Assembly: GCA_028287885.1 (NCBI GenBank)
Contig: JAQBOT010000290.1
Coordinates: 1-14,588 of the forward strand
From: Pedobacter sp.
GTDB taxonomy: Bacteria > Bacteroidota > Bacteroidia > Sphingobacteriales > Sphingobacteriaceae
DNA length: 14,588 nt
Reading direction: 5' to 3'
Numbering within the stretch: position 1 is the first letter of the stretch; each line of letters starts with the position of its first letter. The translations under genes were made by a program, and so were the position numbers. Of this stretch, positions 6,885 through 14,588 are shown one piece after another. The notes below the pieces were generated by a model. It made no database searches, was not told the origin of the DNA, and saw only the letters and a program-made list of their open reading frames with translations.

Positions 6885-6915
6885 AGAAGTTTACCAGTTC
6901 TTTAAGGTAAAATTC

Positions 6916-6923
6916 TAATTTTG
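6916..6923 (+). promoter_or_regulatory. Candidate -7 promoter element of sucAB
   Basis: TAATTTTG matches the Bacteroidota -7 consensus TAnnTTTG. About 20 bases upstream is TTTA (6890-6893), a weak -33 element near the regulator's stop codon. A 5' leader of about 20 bases before the sucA ATG is predicted. This suggests that sucAB is transcribed separately from the light-response genes although it begins only 64 bases after them. Confidence 0.55.
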
Positions 6924-6948
6924 CAACACTTATAGCAATTGAAACATA

Positions 6949-9744
6949 ATGGATAATTTATCTTATCTCAGTGGCGAAAACGCCGAATATATTGATTCCC
7001 AATACCAATCGTTTAAGCAGGATCCTAATTCAGTTGACTTTGGATGGCAGAAGTTTTTTGAAGGGTTCGACTTTGGGAGACAATCTTCAGGTGCTTCAGT
7101 AACTACAGAAGCTCCAGAACATTTTTTAAAGGAAATTAACGTATTAAATCTTATAAACGGCTACCGCAACAGGGGTCACTTGTTTACGAAAACCAATCCG
7201 GTACGTGAAAGAAGAAAACACCTGCCGACGCTTACGCTTGAAAATTTCGGGTTAAGTGAAGCAGACCTGGATACGACCTTTAATTCTGGGGTAGAGATTG
7301 GCATAGGTTCAGCCAAGCTTTCAGACATTGTTGCTTTCTTAGAACATACCTATTGTGGATCTATCGGTGCGGAATACAAATTCGTGCGCACGCCAGAGGT
7401 CCTTGAATGGATTGAACAAAAGATGGAAAGTGTACGGAATACGCCGAAATTTTCTATCGACGAAAAACAGCGGATTCTAAGAAAGTTGAATGAGGCGGTA
7501 AGCTTTGAAAACTTTTTAGGAACAAAGTTCCTGGGTCAGAAACGCTTTTCACTTGAAGGTGCTGAGGCTTTAATTCCGGCATTGGACTCCGTTATTGAAA
7601 AAGGATCTGCGCTAGGCATTGAGGAGTTTGTGATCGGAATGGCACATAGAGGACGTTTGAACGTTCTTGCCAATATCATGCAGAAAGCTTACAAGGATAT
7701 CTTTGCTGAATTTGAAGGTAAGGGTTACAGTGCAGAGTCTCCTTTTGGAGGTGACGTGAAGTATCACCTTGGATATTCTACGGACGTAACAACGAATACT
7801 GGAAAAAATGTGCATTTAAGTTTATGCCCAAATCCGTCACATTTAGAAACTGTGAATGGCGTTGTAGAGGGGATGACACGTTCAAAAATTGACTTCAAAT
7901 ATGAAGGTGATAACTCCAGGATTGCACCAATTTTAATCCACGGCGACGCCTCAGTTGCTGGTCAAGGCATTGTATATGAAGTGATACAGATGGCTGGGTT
8001 GGAAGGTTATAAAACGGGTGGAACAATTCACCTGGTAATTAACAACCAGATTGGTTTTACAACGAATTATAAAGATGCACGTACGAGTACATATTGCACA
8101 GATATCGCTAAAGTGACGCTTTCGCCCGTTTTCCACGTTAATGGAGACGATGTTGAAGCACTTGTCTATGCGATTAATCTGGCCATGGAATACCGTCAAA
8201 AATATAAGAACGATGTCTTCATTGACATTCTTTGCTACAGACGTTTCGGCCATAATGAGTCAGATGAACCTAAATTCACTCAGCCACTGCTTTACAAGAT
8301 CATCGAGAAGCATGCGAATCCACGGGATATCTATATTGACCAATTAATAAAGGAAGGGAATCTTGATGCCGTTAAAGCAAAGGACCTGGAAAAGGAATTT
8401 AGAGGTGTGTTACAGGAGCGTTTGAATGAGGCGAAAGAGTTAAAGTCAACATACACTGATGTTAAGTTTGGTGGTGCCTGGGTTGATATGCGTATAGCGA
8501 CAGCACTGGACTTTGAAAGCTCGCCAAATACAGCAGTGAAGGAATCTACATTGCTTGAAGTTGCAAAAAGGATCAGCACACTACCTGCAGATAAAAAGTT
8601 TTTTAAGAAAATAGAGAAGCTGTTTGATGAACGCAGCAAGATGGCAACTAAAACTCATGTCTTTGACTGGGCGATGGCGGAGCAGCTTGCTTATGGAACC
8701 TTACTTTCGGAAGGTAAAAGGGTTCGTGTTAGCGGCCAGGATGTTGAGCGTGGTACCTTTTCGCATCGTCATGCTGTTTTAACCTTAGAAGATTCAGAAG
8801 AGGAATATATTCCTTTAGCAAATATTTCAGATCAACAAGCGCAGTTTGACATCTTCAACTCGCATTTATCTGAATATGGTGTTCTTGGATTTGAGTATGG
8901 ATACGCTATGGCCAATCCAAATGCACTCACCATTTGGGAAGCTCAGTTTGGCGACTTCATAAACGGTGCGCAGATTATCGTTGACCAATATATTGCAAGT
9001 GCTGAAACTAAATGGCAACGTGAAAACGGATTGGTGTTATTGTTACCTCATGGATATGAAGGACAAGGTCCGGAACATTCATCAGCACGTATTGAGCGGA
9101 TCATGGAACTTTGTGCAGATTTCAACATGCAGGTGATGAATTGTACTACGCCGGCAAACTTCTTCCACGCATTGCGCAGACAGTTTAAGCGTGACTTTAG
9201 GAAACCTTTGGTTGTGTTTACACCGAAAAGCTTGTTGCGCCATCCAAAGTGTGTATCTCCGTTGTCCGATTTTACAGAAAATAAGTTTCAGGAAGTTATT
9301 ACGGATGTCAACGTCAAGCCCGCTGAAGTTACCCGTGTTGTTTATTGTTCTGGAAAGATCTATTATGAACTTCTAGAGAAACAACAGGCAGATGGAATCA
9401 AAAATGTGGCAATTGTTCGCGTTGAACAATTGTACCCGACACCTTTCGCGCAAATGGAAGCTGTTTACAATAGTTTCGAAAATGCAAATGAAGCGCTTTG
9501 GGTTCAGGAAGAGCCTGAAAATATGGGTGCATGGCCTTATCTGTTGCGGAAGCTAAGAAAAACAAGCTTCAACGATATAGAGGTGATCTCCAGAAAAGAA
9601 AGTAGCAGTACAGCTTCGGGATTTGCCAAACAGCATTCCGATCAGCAAGCGTACATTATTGCAAAGGCATTTGAAGCACCAGTTACGGAGCATATCAAGG
9701 ATATAGCTAAGAAATCAGTACACCAAGAATTTAATGTAGATTAA
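6949..9744 (+). CDS. sucA: 2-oxoglutarate dehydrogenase E1 component
   Basis: Thiamine-diphosphate decarboxylase of the TCA-cycle 2-oxoglutarate dehydrogenase complex; it decarboxylates 2-oxoglutarate and passes the succinyl group to the lipoyl arm of E2 in the cytoplasm. The 931 residues match the E. coli enzyme (933). The N-terminal E1o segment is present (LSGENAEYIDSQYQ). The dehydrogenase core has GMAHRGRLNVL (230-240), GDASVAGQG (332-340), INNQIGF, the cofactor motif NGDD (398-401) and YRRFGHNESDEP (430-441). The transketolase-like C-terminal half has GQDVERGTFSHRH, WEAQFGDF and HGYEGQGPEHSSAR (701-714). I see no truncation or frameshift. The ATG at 6949 gives the expected N-terminus. 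sucB follows after 18 bases, so the two form an operon; the E3 gene is not in this window. Confidence 0.97.
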   Translation: MDNLSYLSGENAEYIDSQYQSFKQDPNSVDFGWQKFFEGFDFGRQSSGASVTTEAPEHFLKEINVLNLINGYRNRGHLFTKTNPVRERRKHLPTLTLENFGLSEADLDTTFNSGVEIGIGSAKLSDIVAFLEHTYCGSIGAEYKFVRTPEVLEWIEQKMESVRNTPKFSIDEKQRILRKLNEAVSFENFLGTKFLGQKRFSLEGAEALIPALDSVIEKGSALGIEEFVIGMAHRGRLNVLANIMQKAYKDIFAEFEGKGYSAESPFGGDVKYHLGYSTDVTTNTGKNVHLSLCPNPSHLETVNGVVEGMTRSKIDFKYEGDNSRIAPILIHGDASVAGQGIVYEVIQMAGLEGYKTGGTIHLVINNQIGFTTNYKDARTSTYCTDIAKVTLSPVFHVNGDDVEALVYAINLAMEYRQKYKNDVFIDILCYRRFGHNESDEPKFTQPLLYKIIEKHANPRDIYIDQLIKEGNLDAVKAKDLEKEFRGVLQERLNEAKELKSTYTDVKFGGAWVDMRIATALDFESSPNTAVKESTLLEVAKRISTLPADKKFFKKIEKLFDERSKMATKTHVFDWAMAEQLAYGTLLSEGKRVRVSGQDVERGTFSHRHAVLTLEDSEEEYIPLANISDQQAQFDIFNSHLSEYGVLGFEYGYAMANPNALTIWEAQFGDFINGAQIIVDQYIASAETKWQRENGLVLLLPHGYEGQGPEHSSARIERIMELCADFNMQVMNCTTPANFFHALRRQFKRDFRKPLVVFTPKSLLRHPKCVSPLSDFTENKFQEVITDVNVKPAEVTRVVYCSGKIYYELLEKQQADGIKNVAIVRVEQLYPTPFAQMEAVYNSFENANEALWVQEEPENMGAWPYLLRKLRKTSFNDIEVISRKESSSTASGFAKQHSDQQAYIIAKAFEAPVTEHIKDIAKKSVHQEFNVD

Positions 9745-9762
9745 AAAAAAAATACATCAGTT

Positions 9763-10998
9763 ATGAGTATAGAAATAAAAGTTCCACCAGTAGGAGAATC
9801 GATTACCGAAGTTGTTTTATCCCAATGGTTGAAAAAGGATGGCGATGTAGTAGAGATGGATGAGGTTATTGCAGAATTAGAGTCTGACAAGGCAACATTT
9901 GAACTGACTGCAGAGCAGCCTGGAACTTTAAGAACAGTGGCAAGTGAGGGTGATACCCTCGAAATTGGTGCTGTAGTTTGTAGAATTGAGGAAGGAGGCG
10001 CTGCTGCGCCGAAGCCTACTGAAACAGTGGCACAAGACAAAGCAGCCGTGGCTGAAGATAAAGCTGCTGCTCCAGTTGCTGAACGCCAGGGTGAAAGTTA
10101 TGCTACAGGAACACCTTCTCCAAGTGCTGGAAAAATACTGGCTGAGAAAGGTATTGATGCAGGTGCTGTAAAAGGTACAGGCGTTGATGGAAGAATAACT
10201 AAAGATGATGCTTCAAAAGCTGAGAAAGCTGCTGCTAAACCTGCACCAGCTGCTGCAAAAGCACCAGCGGTTGCCTCTATACCGGTGGTACCAGGCTCAC
10301 GTAACGAAAGAAGACAGAAGATGTCTCCGTTACGTAAGACTGTAGCTAAACGATTGGTAGCGGTGAAAAATGAAACGGCCATGTTAACGACCTTTAATGA
10401 GGTTGACATGAAACCGATCATGGATTTAAGAAGCAAGTACAAAGATCAGTTTAAAGAAAAGCATGGCGTTGGCCTTGGCTTTATGTCTTTCTTTACCAAA
10501 GCGGTATGTGAGGCCATGAAAGATTTTCCTGCCGTTAATGCACGTCTTGACAACGAGGAAGTGATTTACAATGACTATGTAGATGTTTCCATTGCCGTAT
10601 CTGCACCTAAAGGACTGGTTGTACCGGTTATAAGGAATGCCGAAAGCATGTCTCTTGCACAAATTGAGAAATCTGTTGTTGAACTTGCTACGAAAGCACG
10701 TGATAGCAAGTTGTCTCTTGAAGAGATGACTGGTGGAACGTTTACTATTACCAATGGTGGTGTTTTCGGTTCGATGATGTCTACACCAATTATCAATTCA
10801 CCTCAGTCTGCAATATTAGGAATGCACAACATCATTCAACGCCCGATTGCCGAGAATGGACAAGTAGTAATTCGTCCGATGATGTACCTTGCGTTATCAT
10901 ATGATCACCGTATCATTGACGGAAGAGAGTCAGTAGGATTTCTTGTGCGAGTTAAGCAGCTGTTAGAAGATCCTGCACGTTTGTTGTTGGGTATATAA
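9763..10998 (+). CDS. sucB: Dihydrolipoamide succinyltransferase, E2 of 2-oxoglutarate dehydrogenase
   Basis: Core acyltransferase of the 2-oxoglutarate dehydrogenase complex; it moves the succinyl group from E1 to coenzyme A. The protein has 411 residues. The single lipoyl domain (1-77) carries the lipoylated lysine Lys43 in ESDKATFE. An Ala/Pro/Lys-rich linker follows. The E1/E3-binding domain is at about 116-152 ([14 protein letters not shown], then [12 protein letters not shown]). A second Ala/Pro linker leads to the catalytic domain (about 185-411), with [11 protein letters not shown] near the end giving catalytic His382 and Asp386. One lipoyl domain and close linkage to sucA support SucB rather than a pyruvate or branched-chain E2. 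The gene ends just before a strong hairpin. Confidence 0.97.
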   Translation: MSIEIKVPPVGESITEVVLSQWLKKDGDVVEMDEVIAELESDKATFELTAEQPGTLRTVASEGDTLEIGAVVCRIEEGGAAAPKPTETVAQDKAAVAEDKAAAPVAERQGESYATGTPSPSAGKILAEKGIDAGAVKGTGVDGRITKDDASKAEKAAAKPAPAAAKAPAVASIPVVPGSRNERRQKMSPLRKTVAKRLVAVKNETAMLTTFNEVDMKPIMDLRSKYKDQFKEKHGVGLGFMSFFTKAVCEAMKDFPAVNARLDNEEVIYNDYVDVSIAVSAPKGLVVPVIRNAESMSLAQIEKSVVELATKARDSKLSLEEMTGGTFTITNGGVFGSMMSTPIINSPQSAILGMHNIIQRPIAENGQVVIRPMMYLALSYDHRIIDGRESVGFLVRVKQLLEDPARLLLGI

Positions 10999-11033
10999 AG
11001 AATACAAGTTCATATAAAGAATTTTTTATATAA

Positions 11034-11070
11034 AGAAAGCGGCTTACCAGTATCTGGTAAGCCGCTTTCT
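11034..11070. terminator. Perfect 17-bp hairpin, likely bidirectional terminator
   Basis: Bases 11034-11050 pair without mismatch with 11054-11070 around the loop TAT. The stem contains a GC-rich core and ends in AGAAAG/CTTTCT. On the plus strand the right arm reads GCTTTCTGTTT and on the minus strand GCTTTCTTTATAT, so both directions get a T-rich exit, though neither has a long pure T run. It lies between the convergent sucB (36 bases away) and M1 peptidase (38 bases away) genes. Confidence 0.85.
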
Positions 11071-11107
11071 GTTTGCTATTCTATATTTATTTAGAATTCT
11101 ATAGATT

Positions 11108-12769
11108 TTAACTATCAGACTTCTTTATTTTAATATAAAAGTTTGGATCAACTTTAAAGTTAGCCATGTTTACTGTGTGATCTACCTCAATCTGTTTCCA
11201 TTTACTTGTAGGATAGATCAGCTCGTACCCACTTTTACGAAGCGATACCTTTACCGGCATATCAAAGTCTTTAACATCTGCAACCCAGCGGTAGTGAAGC
11301 TTGCCACTGTTGACTTTGTATTCTAAGGTCGGGATTTGGGTATTACGCAGGTACTGATCAAATATTTTGTTCAGTTTAATTCCGCTCTGCTCGGAGAGGT
11401 AGTTTTCTACCTCTGCCGTTGTAACCGTTTTGTGATAGAAGATCTTGTTTAAACCCCTTAAAATTGATCTGAACTTCTCATCATTGTTAACTAATTGCCT
11501 GATGATGTGGATCATGTTTCCGCCCTTGTAATACATGTCTCCGGATCCCTCTTTATTTACATTGTAAGGCCCAATGATCGGGATATCGTTCTTGATGTTT
11601 TCCCTCGTACCGCGTACATACTTCTCACCGGCCTCTTTACCAGACTGACATTGTGTAAATAGTGTTTCAGAATAGTTTGTAAAACTTTCATGGATCCACA
11701 TGTCGCCGATATCTTTAGAAGTTATGTTGTTACCAAACCATTCATGACCACTTTCATGAACTATGATAAAGTCGAAGTTCATTCCGAGACCAGTATGCGA
11801 GAGATCTCTACCCAGGTAGCCCTTTTTAAACTTATTTCCATAAGCAACGGCACTCTGGTGCTCCATACCAAGGTGAGGTGCTTGTACGAGCTTGTAGCCA
11901 TCCTTGTAAAAAGGATAGGGACCAAACCAGTCTTCAAAGCATTTGAGCATGGGTTTTACATCTGCATCCCAATGGGGATGAGCCTGTGTACTATCCTCTT
12001 TCAAGGCCCAGAAGTCGAGGGTTAGTGGACCGTTTTCCCCTTGAAAAGAATCTGTCCAATGTGAATATTTCCCAATGTAGAAAGATACGTCGTAGTTGTT
12101 AATCGGGTTACTGACGAACCAGTTGTGCTGTGTATATTCACCCATAGGTATGCTACTCCTCAACCGGCCATTCGATACTTCCTGTAGTTCTTTTGGAACA
12201 GTAATGCTGATCAGCATGCTGTCTACTTCATCACTTTGGTGGTCTTTTGTAGGCCACCAGCTGCTAGCGCCTAAACCCTGGCAGGCCACAGAAATCCAGG
12301 GATTCCCGCCTTTGTCTTTGGAATAAATGAAGCCACCATCCCAAGGAGGGTTGTTTGCAATCACCGGGCTGCCCGAATAGAAGACCGTGAACTTCTCTCT
12401 CGTAGCTTTCTTAATCTGCTTTGGGAAAGTAACAAATACGGCATTGAATTCTCTTGTAAATGGAAGCTCCTTGCCCTGGTACAATACACGATCTACCTTT
12501 AGGTTTGAAAACAGATCAAATTGCAGTTTGTTGAAATCCTGCATAGCAGTGAATTGAAATTCATTGCTTCCGGTTATCGATTTTCGATCAATGTCTATTT
12601 TAACATCCAAGTGGTAGTAGTTGATGTTATAGCATGTTCTTAATGGTGTTAACATGCCTCTTAAGGTGTCGGCTTTTGTAAATACAGTTTGTTTTTCCAT
12701 AAGCTGCGCTTGCGCAGTAAAAGAAAACACTAAAAAGAGCAACAAGCGGAATAAAAGTTTGCTAAACAT
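11108..12769 (-). CDS. Secreted M1-family metallopeptidase (aminopeptidase-like)
   Basis: Zinc peptidase expected to trim N-terminal residues from peptides outside the cytoplasm. The protein has 553 residues. The signal peptide ends near AQA (residues 19-21), and no lipobox Cys follows. A beta-rich N-terminal domain (about 45-235) precedes the catalytic domain. There the zinc site is HESGH (338-342) with Glu361 after 18 residues (HExxH-x18-E), and the exopeptidase motif is GMEH (301-304), a variant of the classical GAMEN. A Tyr-Tyr pair at 413-414 fits the catalytic tyrosine. The length is close to LTA4H-like and bacterial single-chain M1 members and lacks the long C-terminal domain of aminopeptidase N. 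The ATG lies 3 bases after the stop of the upstream hydrolase gene, so it is the downstream gene of an operon. Substrate preference cannot be read. Confidence 0.92.
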   Translation of the reverse strand: MFSKLLFRLLLFLVFSFTAQAQLMEKQTVFTKADTLRGMLTPLRTCYNINYYHLDVKIDIDRKSITGSNEFQFTAMQDFNKLQFDLFSNLKVDRVLYQGKELPFTREFNAVFVTFPKQIKKATREKFTVFYSGSPVIANNPPWDGGFIYSKDKGGNPWISVACQGLGASSWWPTKDHQSDEVDSMLISITVPKELQEVSNGRLRSSIPMGEYTQHNWFVSNPINNYDVSFYIGKYSHWTDSFQGENGPLTLDFWALKEDSTQAHPHWDADVKPMLKCFEDWFGPYPFYKDGYKLVQAPHLGMEHQSAVAYGNKFKKGYLGRDLSHTGLGMNFDFIIVHESGHEWFGNNITSKDIGDMWIHESFTNYSETLFTQCQSGKEAGEKYVRGTRENIKNDIPIIGPYNVNKEGSGDMYYKGGNMIHIIRQLVNNDEKFRSILRGLNKIFYHKTVTTAEVENYLSEQSGIKLNKIFDQYLRNTQIPTLEYKVNSGKLHYRWVADVKDFDMPVKVSLRKSGYELIYPTSKWKQIEVDHTVNMANFKVDPNFYIKIKKSDS

Positions 12770-12772
12770 AAT

Positions 12773-14588
12773 CTATTGGCTAAGAACTGTCATTGATACG
12801 GATGATGCATTAGCCGTGTCATGATATATACGGTGGGTTGCTTTCTGAAAATCTTTGTCGTCTGCGGTGTAGATGTCTAAGAACTTCTGAGGATTGCGGT
12901 CTACCAATGGGAACCATGAATTCTGAACCTGAATCATAATGCGGTGACCTTTTTTAAACGTATGCGCCACGTCTGGAATCGTGTACTTCACTTCAGTCAC
13001 TTTTCCTGGAACAAATGGTTCTGGGGTTGTGAAACTGTTACGGAACTTGCCACGCATTACTTCGCCACGAACAAGCATTTCGTACCCACCCATCAAAGTA
13101 GATTTGTTGGCCGGACTAACTGCATTTTCATCTTCAGGATACACATCAATTAGTTTTACCACATAGTCGGCATCTGTACCTGTTGTAGAAACCTCAAGTT
13201 TTGCTGAAAGAGGACCTGTTAATGTTAAGTCTTCAGTCAAGGTTTCAGTTTGATAAACTTTTACATCTGATCTTCTTGCGGCAAATCTTTGGTCATCGAT
13301 CATGTACTCTCGCGTTCTTTTTGATTGTACGCCGGCTTGGTATGGAACGGGCTTATTTGAATCGCTTTCATATTCATCAAAACTTCCGGTTGCTGTAGGT
13401 GCTGTGAATGCAAGTTTTCCATCAGGCTGGAAGTATAACGTTTGCGTTTGCGTGTCTTTTGGCGGCCAGCTTGAAAACTTTTTCCATTCATTGCTCCCTG
13501 TGACAAATATGTTTGCTTCAGCAAGGTTAGCGTTTGCGGCATTTTTCAGGTGATGCATGAAGAATGGAAACTCCAGGTTCTTTTGGTACCAGGTACTTGT
13601 CTCCTGGCCAAAGGCGATATCGCCGAAGCTTGCGCCGGTTCCTCTTGCCCAACCTCCATGGAACCAAGGGCCCATTACGAGGTTGTTATTTGATGATGGG
13701 CTTTGTTTTTCTATTGCCTTGTATGTGTTTAGAGCGCCAAAGGCATCCTCAGCATCGAAAAAGCCACCAACCACCAATACAGCCGGTTTGATGTTCTTTA
13801 GGTGTGTGCGTATGTTTCTAGCTTCCCAGAAAGCGTCGTAGGTGCCATGCGCCATTAGATCGTTCCAAAATTGGATGCTGTCTGCAAAATATTTTTGTTT
13901 CACGTTCTTCAAAGCACCAAGTTCAAGATAAAACCTGTAGTTGTCTTTAACAGGAAAGTTAAACCCCTTTGGGCCCTGATCTGGTGTGATTGGCTTTGGT
14001 CTGGGAACACCAAAGCTGGAGTAAAAACTAAAAGCATCATTCATAAAGAAAGCACCATTGTGGTGGAAATCGTCACCTTGAAACCAGTCGGTTACCGGAG
14101 CTTGCGGAGATACTGCTTTTAGTGCCGGGTGTGCTCCAGGCAACGATGCGGTTGAATAGAAACCCGGATACGATATGCCATAGATGCCCGCCTTGCCATT
14201 GTTATTCGGGATGTTCTTAGTTAGCCAATCGATGGTGTCATAGGCATCTGAACTTTCATCAATATCCTTTTTACCTTTCTTATTGTCGTTGTGCGGTCTT
14301 ACGTCGACGAACTGTCCTTCGCTCATCCACTTTCCGCGGACATCCTGATACACGAAAATAAAGCCTTCTTTAAGGAACAATGAAGAGGGGCCGAGACTTT
14401 TTTTGTAATTATCGGCACCGTAAGGAGCAATGGTATACGGCGTCCGGTTGATCATAAAGGGATACTTTCCACTTGCCTTAGGAATATAAATAGCGGTAAA
14501 CAGTTTAACGCCATCGCGCATCGGAATACTGCGTTCTATTTTCGTGTAATTTTCACGAACATATGCAGAATCAGTTTGCTGTGCAAAC
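12773..14588 (-). CDS. CocE/NonD-type serine hydrolase (X-Pro dipeptidyl-peptidase S15 family), 5' end outside window
   Basis: Alpha/beta hydrolase of the CocE/NonD group, cleaving esters or acyl-peptide bonds. The frame stays open to the right edge, with an apparent mature N-terminus just inside it (FAQQTDSAYVRENYTKIERS). So only the start and most of a signal peptide are missing, and the in-frame ATG at 14521 is internal (IPMRDGVKLFTAIY). Counting from that Met, the nucleophile is Ser117 in GISYPG, the acid Asp256 in GGFFDAED and the base His288 in GPWFHGG, a complete triad. YQDVRGKWMSEGQF (58-71) is a family signature. The C-terminal part (about 360-582) matches the jelly-roll X-Pro C-terminal domain. 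Annotation as true dipeptidyl-peptidase or as acylase/esterase is open. It is the upstream partner of the M1 peptidase; both are probably exported. Confidence 0.92.
   Translation of the reverse strand, partial: FAQQTDSAYVRENYTKIERSIPMRDGVKLFTAIYIPKASGKYPFMINRTPYTIAPYGADNYKKSLGPSSLFLKEGFIFVYQDVRGKWMSEGQFVDVRPHNDNKKGKKDIDESSDAYDTIDWLTKNIPNNNGKAGIYGISYPGFYSTASLPGAHPALKAVSPQAPVTDWFQGDDFHHNGAFFMNDAFSFYSSFGVPRPKPITPDQGPKGFNFPVKDNYRFYLELGALKNVKQKYFADSIQFWNDLMAHGTYDAFWEARNIRTHLKNIKPAVLVVGGFFDAEDAFGALNTYKAIEKQSPSSNNNLVMGPWFHGGWARGTGASFGDIAFGQETSTWYQKNLEFPFFMHHLKNAANANLAEANIFVTGSNEWKKFSSWPPKDTQTQTLYFQPDGKLAFTAPTATGSFDEYESDSNKPVPYQAGVQSKRTREYMIDDQRFAARRSDVKVYQTETLTEDLTLTGPLSAKLEVSTTGTDADYVVKLIDVYPEDENAVSPANKSTLMGGYEMLVRGEVMRGKFRNSFTTPEPFVPGKVTEVKYTIPDVAHTFKKGHRIMIQVQNSWFPLVDRNPQKFLDIYTADDKDFQKATHRIYHDTANASSVSMTVLSQ

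Noticed and set aside
11034..11070. The 17-bp perfect inverted repeat as an attachment site or mobile-element end
   Set aside because: A 3-base loop and its position between two convergent gene ends fit a transcription terminator; no mobile gene is nearby.
13302..13553. Several 60-110 residue ORFs opposite sucA, the M1 peptidase and the CocE-type hydrolase
   Set aside because: All are shadows of long conserved genes; none has a motif, promoter or spacing that supports translation.
14519..14521. ATG at 14521 as the start of the CocE/NonD-type gene
   Set aside because: The frame remains open to the window edge and the upstream codons read like a signal-peptidase site and mature N-terminus; a start here would remove the export signal.
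1..14588. CRISPR array, insertion sequence, prophage, tRNA or rRNA
   Set aside because: No spaced direct repeats, transposase or integrase motifs, terminal inverted repeats or RNA-gene structures were seen; nearly all of the window is conserved chromosomal coding sequence.

Overview
The window looks like an ordinary stretch of chromosome from a Bacteroidota bacterium, most likely in or near Sphingobacteriaceae (Pedobacter or Mucilaginibacter relatives). This rests on the protein sequences, on promoter-like TAnnTTTG motifs where a -7 element would sit, on the lack of Shine-Dalgarno sequences, and on FKBP lipoproteins and secreted M1 and CocE-type hydrolases. I see no transposase, integrase, CRISPR array, rRNA or tRNA. 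The genus is inference.

Layout. (1) 1-737: the 3' end of a VLCAD/ACAD9-like acyl-CoA dehydrogenase, closed by a hairpin terminator. (2) 845-2251: two adjacent FKBP-type prolyl isomerase lipoprotein genes carrying three FKBP domains, only the last with a canonical active site. Their apparent terminator hairpin lies inside the 3' end of the convergent photolyase gene. (3) 2255-6884: a light-response block. On the minus strand a TIGR01777-family NAD(P)-binding epimerase overlaps a class I CPD photolyase by an ATGA junction. Across a 223-bp divergent intergenic region, the plus strand encodes a divergent cryptochrome-DASH and a MerR-family regulator with an adenosylcobalamin-binding module of the CarH/LitR type. 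(4) 6916-10998: sucA and sucB, the E1 and E2 components of 2-oxoglutarate dehydrogenase (TCA cycle), ending at a long perfect hairpin that probably terminates transcription from both sides. (5) 11108-14588: a minus-strand pair, a CocE/NonD-type serine hydrolase (5' end outside the window) followed 3 bp later by a secreted M1-type metallopeptidase.

How the genes fit together. The central block pairs light-using flavoproteins with a probable B12-dependent light sensor. The simplest model is that in the dark the CarH-like protein represses the divergent promoters, and that light releases it so photolyase, epimerase and cryptochrome are made. This is inferred from gene content. The sucAB unit appears to have its own promoter and is housekeeping metabolism. 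The two hydrolases at the right end probably act outside the cytoplasm in peptide or ester breakdown.

The points most worth a second look are the cryptochrome-DASH, which lacks several residues normally kept in the family and its usual C-terminal tail; the CarH-like protein, which keeps the B12-contact residues but has Gln where Thermus CarH has the light-state ligand His132; the intergenic region between the light genes; and the terminator-like hairpin inside the photolyase gene.
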